Origin: Oehlia diaphana
Lineage: Eukaryota; Glomeromycota; Glomeromycetes; Glomerales; Glomeraceae
Direction: 5' to 3'
Length of the DNA: 46,957 nucleotides
Assembly: GCA_003833135.1 (NCBI GenBank)
Contig: QZLH01000200.1
Location: 60,042 to 106,998 of the forward strand
The notes beneath the pieces were generated by a model, which searched no databases, was not told where the DNA came from, and was given only the letters and a program-made list of their open reading frames with translations. Position 1 is the first letter of the stretch. Each line of letters starts with the position of its first letter. Positions 39,011 to 46,957 of the stretch are shown in pieces. The position numbers and the translations under genes were made by a program.

Positions 39011-39100
39011 CTGATTGATGCCTGATTTTTCACTTTTTGACCTGTATTCAAAAAAATTTTTTATAAATAGAAGTGATTTTTCTGGCAAAATATTAAAATC

Positions 39101-40380
39101 TTACATATATTTTTGTAAATATGTGTCATATGAAGAAGTAGATCTATTAAATCTGATAAATAAAGCTGTTATCGCATTATACACTATATCTAGATGAATT
39201 TTTATGTCAGTAAAGCTAACATATTCTTTTTGAAATACATTAATTAATTTTGTCAATATAAACATTAAATCTGCAAGATATTTGATAGAAATGATAAAAT
39301 CACAGTTCAGTTCATCAAGTAAATTGCTTACCAAATGATTTTTTTTATCAAATTCAGCATCATAATATAATATATCAATCACTGAATCTAATATTTAATG
39401 TAAATTTTTTACACTATTTATTATTGATAGCTATCTTATATTAATTATATTAAGAATAGCAATTGTGGATCTTCTAGTGTCTTGTATCATCTTTAAATTT
39501 TGCATATGTCAATAAGAACCCAATAAATAATTATATAATTTTTTTATACAGGTTTCATAATGATTAAAATATGTAACATATTTCACAGTATCTTTTCCAG
39601 CAAAATGTAATCTATATGTAATATAATAAACAGACGTAATAAAAGGATTAATTTTTTCAAATTGTTTAATAACATATATTTTGTGCCAATTAATGTGACA
39701 GCTCCATCACTATCAAAATATAATAAATTTTTCATTTTTAATCCTTTAGCAATAATAAAACTCTTTAAATCAAACTAGTGCTTCGATTCAGATAAAAACT
39801 TGAATATTTTTATGTGACGATTATGGCTGAGAAAGATTATGAATTTCAGATTTAAACAGACTATAATTTAAACTGACATTAAAGTATTATTATCCTAAAA
39901 ATTTATGTTAATTCTAGCCAAACTCATAGTTCCAGAGAAATTTAATGAAATTCAATCCAGATGAAAATCTGGATAAAACTGCTACAGATCAAAGCTTTAA
40001 GTATATTATGTGAAATATGTTAGGATACATAGCCAAATATTTTTTATCTGTAATAGAGTTTGTTTCATCTATTATAATACTCCAATAATTTAAACTTCCT
40101 ATTTCTTCATATAATGTCTTTTCAATTACATATACAATAGCTTTTTCTATTTCTTTGCAAATATGTTTGATAAATGGGATCCATATTCATTTGATTCTAA
40201 TGGTGAATCTTTTGTGAGAAGTGATGGTAATTGTAATGTTTCAAGAGTATCACAAAGTTTTATAACTTTGGAATTTTTTTTATAAAAATCTATTAATTCA
40301 TATAGATCAGAATAAACAGATAGTACTAAATATTTTTTTACCATAAAATATATGCATTGCATTTGTATTATAACTTATAT
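39101..40380 (-). pseudogene. ZNF862-like hAT-derived transposase relic
   Basis: The minus strand shows YFMVKKYLVLSVYSDLYELI near 40350. A broken middle follows with TYRLHFAGKDTVKYVTYF and YETCIKKLYNYLLGSY near 39625-39515. Then come LDSVIDILYYDAEFDKK and LADLMFILTKLINVFQKEYV near 39390-39220. These blocks match, in order, the ZNF862/DUF4371-type hAT proteins common in such genomes (HRLALAGKDAA, YSYFSxSYKR, LTKLINVFQKE). Stops and frameshifts are frequent, so the copy is dead. No termini were identified, and the left end abuts the foldback element. Confidence 0.75.
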
Positions 40381-41168
40381 GAGCTGATCTGATTTATTTC
40401 ATTAATTAATGATCAGTGATAAATTGAGGAATATATAATTATGAAATTTGTGATGATCTGCAAATAAAATAAATTTAGATAAGCTTTTTACCAAAAAACA
40501 ATATGATGGGAAATTATTGGAAAATCGTTTTATTGTAAATATGTGATATGTTAAAGTTAGTATAATGTGCTCTATTTTTATAATATTATTTGCATATTAT
40601 TATGTTTATTAAGATATTTTAAACAGCAGTTTACTCTATAAAACTTTTTTTAAATATATTAATAGGGTTATTTTTATTTTTTAAGCATTATTATTTAATA
40701 ATTATTGTAATTATTATATATTATATGTATTTATATAATAAACAGCATATTTTTAAGAGTTATTCTTTATTTTTTATAATGATTTTATTACATAAAAGAA
40801 GCATTCGAAATATTTTTTAATTTTTTTGCTTGTTACACTAAATTTGATTGGTTCGATATTGTTACACTTATTTTCATATGACATTTGGTTAGTGAGTCAG
40901 ATTAACCCATATGTTTAACTTTATAAGTATCTAAATTACGTGAAAAGTTAACTTTTATAATGTTTTAATTTCTTTTAGTTTCAGCTTTTATTTTATATTT
41001 ATGATAATTAAGATGCTGATCAATATTTTATTTTTGATAATTGCTGGTTCCTTTTGCAAGTTCATTAGTATATTTTTTTGATTTACACTATCTATAAAAT
41101 ATTACTAATATTCCAGTTACCTTTCTATATTCTAACCAAATATTATTTCTATTATCCATCTATTTTAG
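40381..41168. other. AT-rich region, nothing recognised
   Basis: No coding region is supported. It is mostly A/T-rich with scattered short palindromes. Confidence 0.5.
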
Positions 41169-41343
41169 ATCAGAAGCACTTCTATTTTTACGGTATTTTA
41201 CTTCAAATGGCCTTGATAAATCTGGCTTTTTACTTGATGAAGATTCATCAGAAAATTCAGATTGTTTTTGTTTACCTTTTGCAGATGATTATATTTTAAT
41301 AGATAGAAAAAATCATTTCATTATTACAAAAAAAACTGTTTAA
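41169..41343 (+). pseudogene. Orphan exon-like fragment, unrecognised
   Basis: Directly after ATCTATTTTAG the frame starting at 41170 is open and reads SEALLFLRYFTSNGLDKSGF, then LLDEDSSENSDCFCLPFADD and a TAA at 41341. Composition is protein-like and the acceptor is good, but no upstream exon or family is recognised. Confidence 0.3.
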
Positions 41344-41459
41344 ATGCAAGTTTTTTTTGCAACTACTTTAATTGGTATTAGTTTAATGTTGTGAAACAAG
41401 GTATTTAACACATTGAAGTTGAAATAAACATGATAAAAAACAAATTTGAAATGATCAAA

Positions 41460-41670
41460 ATTATTGTGCAACTCTATATAGCAGCTATTTGCAATTGTGT
41501 GCAGTATGTGATACTTATTTGCATCTATTTGCAATTATTTGCAACTGTATATAACTGTTTGCAGTGTGCAGCGATTGTTCACAACTGTGCGTAACTGTTC
41601 ACAACTGTGCACAACTGTTCACAATATACGGTGATTATTCGCAACTATACAACTATTATACGTAAAAGTT
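41460..41670. repeat. Short tandem array of TTTGCAACTGT/TTCACAACTGT units
   Basis: Units of 10-11 bp such as ATTTGCAATT, TTCACAACTG and TGCACAACTG are arrayed about fifteen times with drift from TTGCA to TCACA forms. The array is direct repeat only, without spacers. Confidence 0.65.
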
Positions 41671-41959
41671 TGCATTGCTCGCTTATATAAAATTTTCTGT
41701 GTGGTACAGTACACATCTTTATCAAAAAAGGTGTGTGCAAAATTTTACTCATATGCAGCATATACATACCACATAGTGAAAAACAAATACTAATTGTTAC
41801 TAGTAATGAAGATGAAAAAACAATAATTAAAAATTAAAAAATAACAAAAATAAAACTACTTATTCAAAGAGAATCAGCAAATTTTAAAGAGAAAAATTTG
41901 AATTTATAATTTATTTTACTAACTGGTTGTTTTTTTATTTTTCTTTTAACCAAATTTTA

Positions 41960-42240
41960 AAAATCTAAAGTGAGAAAAAAAATAAAAATAAAAACAAGTA
42001 AAAAAACATAAATAAAAATAAAAGGAAAAACAAAAATAAAAAGATATAAAATAAAAAGAAAAATAAAATAAATAGAGATGAAAACAAAGATGAAAAGAAA
42101 ATAAATATAAAATAAATAATGAAAAAGAAAGAATTTTATAAAAAAAAATAAAACAAAGTTAGTAAAAATAAAGTAAAAACAAAAAAGAAAAAGAAAATCA
42201 AAGAAATAAAAAAAACATACCTTTGAATATAAAATTAAAA
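41960..42240. repeat. Polypurine low-complexity tract
   Basis: Almost only A with scattered G on the plus strand (AAATAAAAATAAAAGGAAAA style). It resembles the tract at 34040-34180 and has no ORF. The region 41671-41959 before it holds nothing recognised. Confidence 0.6.
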
Positions 42241-42524
42241 AAGCCTGAAATCCAAAAGAAAGAAAAAACTGTGATCTATATGTATATTTTTAATGTAAAA
42301 TTAAAAAACCTAAAAAAATAAGTAAACAAATAACTGATTGACTGATATAATGTATTTGTAAACTAACCAAAATTTTATTATATAATAAAAAGTGAAAAAT
42401 CACTTATGTAAGAAATAAATTTTCTTTTTAATAAATATATAAAATAAATTATAATTTGATTTGAAAAAATGTATTTGTAATATCCTGTTATACACTTTTT
42501 TTGTAACAACTTCAGATTATTCAT

Positions 42525-42967
42525 GTACATCTGAAATGTGTGTCAGGTTGGCAGCGCAGTATGACGCAGCGATTTTTTCCAAAAAAATTAAATTTGCCAT
42601 TTTTTTTCATTTAAAATAAACCTTTAAATTCCTGCACTAGATGTATTTTCATCCGCTCTGCAAATTTACTTAGAGAATATACAAATGGTTCAGAAGGCCA
42701 TTTTCGAGTTATTTAAAAACTGCTTTTTTGACAAATCCAATTTTGGAAATGATTGGCAAAGACGATAAAATCAGTTGTTATATACTAAAGTCAAAATCTA
42801 CTTTCAAAACCTCCTTTCATTTATAAGTGAATTTTGTAAAACAGATGAAAATATATCTAATGTGTAAATTTGAAAGCATTACATTAAAAAGAAAAACTTA
42901 TACTTAATTTTTTTTTAAATTACTGCGCTACACTGCGCCGTCAACCTGACACACATTTCAGATGTGC
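42525..42967. mobile_element. Mutator-type MITE, 443 bp, 9-bp target duplication
   Basis: Terminal inverted repeats of 45 bp with about six mismatches. The left starts GTACATCTGAAATGTGTGTC and the right, on the other strand, starts GCACATCTGAAATGTGTGTC; both continue into a GCGCAGT word. Flanks are ATTATTCAT (42516-42524) and ATTATTCAC (42968-42976), a 9-bp duplication with one change. The interior is noncoding. Confidence 0.88.
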
Positions 42968-43175
42968 ATTATTCACGTAACATTGCATAAAATTCTGAAA
43001 AAGGAAATTATTTTTTCCATCAAATTTGGGAAGTAGGTAGCACCAGTATTGTACAAATTTCCAAAAAAGTAAATTTTTAATAATGTCATTAATTCTGGCT
43101 GAAATTATACTTTTTGTGTCAAATCTTGAATTTTGGCCAAAATTATGCTTCACAAATCGCATAATGACGCATGTA

Positions 43176-43530
43176 TAGTGATTCGATCCTATATCTAAAA
43201 AACTATCTGGATCTAATCTGAATAGCTGAAGTTAAATTCAGATGTAAATCTGCATCCAAAAATTTTACAGATTATCCAAATTTCTACGGATCTATCCTTA
43301 ATTTAGGATCTATCTGGATTCATTCTATAGAATTTTTGTAATATTCTCATTAACTATTATCTATTTTTATTTGAAATATGAAAAAATTATATCATCTGGA
43401 TCAGCATCCTAGGATTACCATCTGGATTTATTAACGGATCTATCCGCTTATAAATATCAGATACAGATATTTACCTTCAATCTGATTGAAGGATCAATCC
43501 AGATTTATCAGATTTAGAATCAGAACACTA
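43176..43530. mobile_element. hAT MITE, 355 bp, related to the element at 35927-39010
   Basis: The left end is TAGTGATTCGATCC and the right end, on the other strand, starts TAGTGTTCTGATTC. The right 140 bp (about 43390-43530) align with 38870-39010 of the larger hAT element at roughly 85 percent by eye, including GGATTACCATCTGGATTTAT and AAATATCAGATACAGATAT. Flanks CGCATGTA and CATGTGTA are similar but not a clean duplication. It has no ORF and appears to be a non-autonomous derivative. Confidence 0.8.
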
Positions 43531-43732
43531 CATGTGTAACTATTGTAATTATTATCATTATTACACATATTATGTACTGTTATACATGTTATGCTATAAC
43601 ACTATTATGCCACTAAAACTTTCTTATTATTCTCACGATATAATACTTCGCTCACTTCACCCACCTTTTTACTTCAAGTTTTTTTGCTTTACAAGTTTTT
43701 TTTACCCTAAAATTAACAAGGATCATTACAAG

Positions 43733-46560
43733 ATGAACGTATCTGAATTGAATGTTCAAGAATTTATGCTTATAATACCTCATGAGAGTATATAAGTTCT
43801 TTATTTGTATACTTTATGTGAATACAATATCGTTTCTTATTTCAAAATATACAAACTTAGAGGAAGAAGTAAGACAAGTATACTAAAACAATACTAATAA
43901 GGATATATAATGTATAGTGTTTCTGATAATCTATCTAATTTTGTTTTTGTAATATTTAAACTTTTGTTTTCTCATGATATAGATATAGAACAGGTTGAAC
44001 TGAATGATATTACAGAACCTCAGAATCTAAAAAGTAAAGGTAAAATTATTAGTTTCTTTATTGTTTTTTGTGTAAATATTTTGCAATTCATCTGAATAGT
44101 AACTAAATCATTTTACCTTTAAAGATTCAACTAGATCTTTGTATTGGTTATATCTTTAAGTTATGGAATGATGTTAATAATGTCATGGAAGCCTTCAATA
44201 AAAAGAATAGATTTACAATTATAAAGAAACGATTAGGTCAACACAAGAATGGAAACATAAAGCATTGAAGTTTTGGATGTGAATTTGTTGGCCATTATCA
44301 ATCACATAAACAGGTTGATATTAATAGTCATTGAGACTGTAAAACAAAACACCTACAATGCTCATGGAATGCAAATTTCAATTGCACCCAAAATTCTCAA
44401 ATCATAAAACTTACCACTTTCAATAACTCTCATAACTATATGTTATTTCCTACTGATACTGAAAAGTATTCATCAAAATACCATTGTATTCCTGATGATG
44501 TTCTTAAAGAAGTTCAATTTCTCACTGAACATGGAAATCTAGCGATCACTACTCAAAGAAAGTTATTAAAGGCAAAATTTCCAACTCTCTCTATTCTTGA
44601 TTGTGATCTCACCAATGCAATACAAAAATATAAGGTTAAGCCAAATATAGTATATGATATATCTCACTTACTGAAAACACTAATCAAGTATAAGTCAAAC
44701 AGTTCTGGATGGTTCATTGAATTTCAACTTGATCAAGAAAATAGGCTTTCTCGATTATTTTGGATGTCTCCAACATAGATTGCTCTTTGGTTGGAGTATC
44801 ACAATATCATTTTAAATGATAATTCACAAAAACCAACTGATATAATATACCACTTTCACTCTTTCTTGCCGTTGATAATAATACTAGATCTCGTCTTATT
44901 GCACAGGCACTTGTATCTAATAAAATAATAGAATCTTGTAAATGGATCTTAGAGTGCACAAAAAAAGTAACAATGATCGAACTGTTAGTATTTGTTACTG
45001 ACACAGATCTTGCTATGGATACAGTAATTAAACAAATATATAAAACAGCTTACCCGATTCACTGTATCTTTTTATAAGCAAAAATCTGCCAAAAAATATG
45101 AAATCCAAACTTTCTAATCAGTCAATGATTTTATTCGTGACTTTTATCATTGTCGCAATAGTTTATGTGAAGAGTTCTTCTATAAAAGATGGGTAAAGCT
45201 TATTGAAAAATATTCAAGTGTGAAAGATTATTTAATGAGAACCCTTTATCCCAGCTAACAGGTATGAGTTTGATGCTTTGAGCATTCATGTTAAGAATAT
45301 TTACCACAGGGATCTAAATCACTTCACATATGAAAGGTTATAACAATCATTATTAAACATGAGTTAACATTAAATAGTACCTTGTGTAATCTTGCAAATA
45401 CCCTTGATACTCAGCTCGAAAGTGAGGTAAAATAGAATTAATTTTCAAATATCAAACTCTATCAACCTGTATAGGAATTGCATCAGTTGGCCATGATTTT
45501 TTTCCAAAAGTGAATAAATTATTATCTGAATATTTAACTCTTTACATTTTATCTGCTGTACATTTTGAAATAGCACAATGTCTCTATTTTATTGCAAGTA
45601 AAGTGGAGTCAAACATTATTGAGGTAATTTGAAGTCTATTTTTTTTTGTGTTAAAAATTAATAACAAATCATTTTTTTCATTTTTGCCATACAGGATCCA
45701 GGGATTAATATAAAAAATGGATGTATTGAAGATAAATATGATGCCAAGCAAACCTTATTACAATCAATGATAGCTGAAGTTGGTGAAGAAAGAGTTTGTG
45801 AACTATGAAAGATTACAGATATGTGATCTGATAACAAAAAATACATATATTTCATAATAATAATTGACCCTGTCTCATATCTCTATTCGTGTATGTTTAA
45901 TATATCCTGCGGTATTATTTGTCATCATTATTTTTGAGTAATAATGATTTCAGCAGTGGCTGGCTTTCAAATTCAGATGATACCTTCATAATGGTATGTT
46001 GATGATCAAAAAAGTAAGGATGCTAGTGCAACAACTCTTTTTGTAAGCCAGGAGGCCATGCAAAATTTTTCGGGTATAATACTTGTTCCAAATCCTTTGG
46101 CTATTCCTACAACTGTTACCCATGTTTTATATCATGCAGTAAAAAAAAAGATAAGTATGAAAAAGTGTGAAGGCTTGCATGGCAGGCAACTCAACTTGCT
46201 GTTGAGCGTGATAGTTATAGTGAAATAATTAAATGGTTAAAAAAGTTTATTGACAAGCATAAAGAAATAGAAATCATGCAAAACCAAGACCTTATAGAAG
46301 TTTAAGTGAATGACAACAAAGAAAATGAACTTTTACAAGTTGAAAATCTGCTAGTTTCACAACGTAAAGGATGTCTAGAAACAAAGTGATACTGAAACAA
46401 AGTCTTGCATGAAATATACCTACAAAACATGTGATTAAACAGGACATAATAGCGCAAAATGCCAGAATCGGTAATATATTTATCTTTGTTTTGATTCTTT
46501 GTCTTGACTTATTTTTTGACAATTCACTTAATGATATGTCATATTTGCAGAAGCCATTAA
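43733..46560 (+). pseudogene. MULE transposase relic with zinc-knuckle C-terminus
   Basis: A start exon reads MNVSELNVQEFMLIIPHES from 43733 to a GTATAT donor. Later exons give KNRFTIIKKRLGQHKNGN, then FGCEFVGH and LQCSWNANF (FAR1-like N-terminus). Next come IPDDVLKEVQFLTEHGNLAI and TQRKLLKAKFP (about 44470-44580), and LWLEYHNIILNDNS with ECTKKVTMIELLVFVTDTDL (catalytic region, to about 45020). Then follow NLPKNMKSKLSN and FYHCRNSLCEEFFYKRW, and near 46410-46470 a CCHC-type zinc knuckle with TGHNSAKCQN. It probably ends in a short exon with TAA at 46558-46560. Stops at TGA, TAG and TAA and several frameshifts kill it. Some of these stops stand where the family has Arg or Gln. Confidence 0.82.
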
Positions 46561-46957
46561 TATTTATAGAGTGCATATAGTTAAGTTTCTTTAAATAAAT
46601 GCATGTTGATACTTATACTGTACATTTTATTTTTGTGCAACAATCAGTTCAAAGCTATCAAAATCACGTGATTTTATAATAAATAAATGTATAAATTCGA
46701 TATTATAAAAAAAGCGATAAATTTAAAATTTTTAAATTTTATAAAATTTATATCTGACCTAATTTTCTGAGGTTGTTACAAAAAAAGTGTATAACAGGAT
46801 GTTACAAATAAATTTATCTATTTGATTTTACTATAATTAATTTCTTTACTAAAAATAGCCAATTTTTTGAAATATTTTTATAGACCTAGATACAATGGCT
46901 TTCAAAATAATTGTGCAATTATTTTGTAAAATTTTTAAAATATATCAATATATTTTT
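46561..46957. other. AT-rich end region with a perfect CACGTG palindrome
   Basis: AAAATCACGTGATTTT at 46660-46675 is a perfect 16-bp palindrome. The 45-bp inverted repeat copy ends at 46810. Nothing else is recognised up to the window end. Confidence 0.5.

Larger units (their letters stand above)
35405..39045. mobile_element. Long foldback element, its right arm split by a hAT insertion
   Basis: The left arm (35405-35651) starts ACAGGTCAAAATGTGAAAAA. It is mirrored by a right arm running 35717-35926 and continuing after the inserted hAT element at 39011-39045, ending TTTTTGACCTGT. Arm similarity by eye is about 85 percent, including TTTGCTAACTTTTGATCCA and ATCTAATGGTAATAAAATTG. The spacer is about 65 bp (35652-35716). 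Without the insertion the element is about 550 bp and nearly all of it would fold into one hairpin. It encodes no protein. Confidence 0.85.
42472..46810. mobile_element. Candidate MULE transposon bounded by 45-bp inverted repeats
   Basis: TATTTGTAATATCCTGTTAT begins at 42472 and the repeat runs to 42516. Its inverse runs 46766-46810, where the other strand starts TATTTGTAACATCCTGTTAT. The two 45-bp copies differ at two positions. They face each other, and the only coding relic between them is a MULE transposase. The pairing suggests terminal repeats of a 4.3-kb element, later hit by two MITEs. No clean 9-bp target duplication was seen, so two independent fragments of the same repeat family remain possible. 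Confidence 0.55.

Noticed and set aside
39015..39197. 60-residue plus-strand ORF at the hAT right border
   Set aside because: It crosses the foldback arm and the antisense of the ZNF862-like relic; there is no independent coding signal.
41460..41670. Regular short repeats as a CRISPR-like array
   Set aside because: Units are contiguous without unique spacers, and the surrounding genes are eukaryotic with introns.

Overview
The window reads as nuclear DNA of a filamentous fungus, most probably an arbuscular mycorrhizal fungus of the Rhizophagus type. It is extremely AT-rich. The genes are cut by short GT-AG introns. The gene content is fungal (NCE101, LOA1/VPS66, a Gfd2/YDR514C-like protein), and it is mixed with decayed MULE transposases carrying SWIM or zinc-knuckle modules and with hAT/ZBED and ZNF862-like relics. 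The genus is inferred from this repeat style; no marker gene proves it.

Region by region. Bases 1-6.9 kb are transposon territory: a 5'-truncated MULE transposase relic on the minus strand, an AT-rich repeat array, a second MULE relic on the plus strand with a MITE inserted in its reading frame, and a hAT-type MITE with an 8-bp target duplication. Bases 6.9-26.9 kb form a compact gene island: LYAR-like nucleolar protein (+), LOA1-like acyltransferase (-), KXD1 (+), eIF2B beta (+), NCE101 (+), Prp43 helicase (-), SF3A1 (+), PTAR1-like (-), UCHL5/UCH37 (-), Gfd2-like nuclease fold (+), low-molecular-weight tyrosine phosphatase (-) and a doubtful 47-aa ORF (+). Bases 26.9-30.3 kb are nearly empty, with two unrecognised coding fragments. 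PP2A catalytic subunit (+) stands alone at 30.3-31.7 kb. From 31.7 kb to the end everything is transposon-derived: MITEs, a long foldback element split by a 3.1-kb hAT element with an 8-bp duplication, a ZNF862-like relic, and a MULE relic bounded by an inverted 45-bp repeat.

Functionally, several genes serve RNA and protein turnover. SF3A1 (U2 snRNP assembly) and Prp43 (spliceosome disassembly, ribosome biogenesis) share one divergent promoter. LYAR and eIF2B beta relate to ribosome production and translation initiation. UCHL5 acts at the proteasome and PP2A is the general phosphatase. LOA1/KXD1 and UCHL5/Gfd2-like are further divergent pairs.

Gene models below were spliced by eye; exon lengths and phases were summed and close in every gene except UCHL5, which is one base short at its first splice junction. 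No tRNA, rRNA or CRISPR array was recognised. The transposase relics carry many stops that can be explained by C-to-T or G-to-A changes, whereas the host genes are intact.
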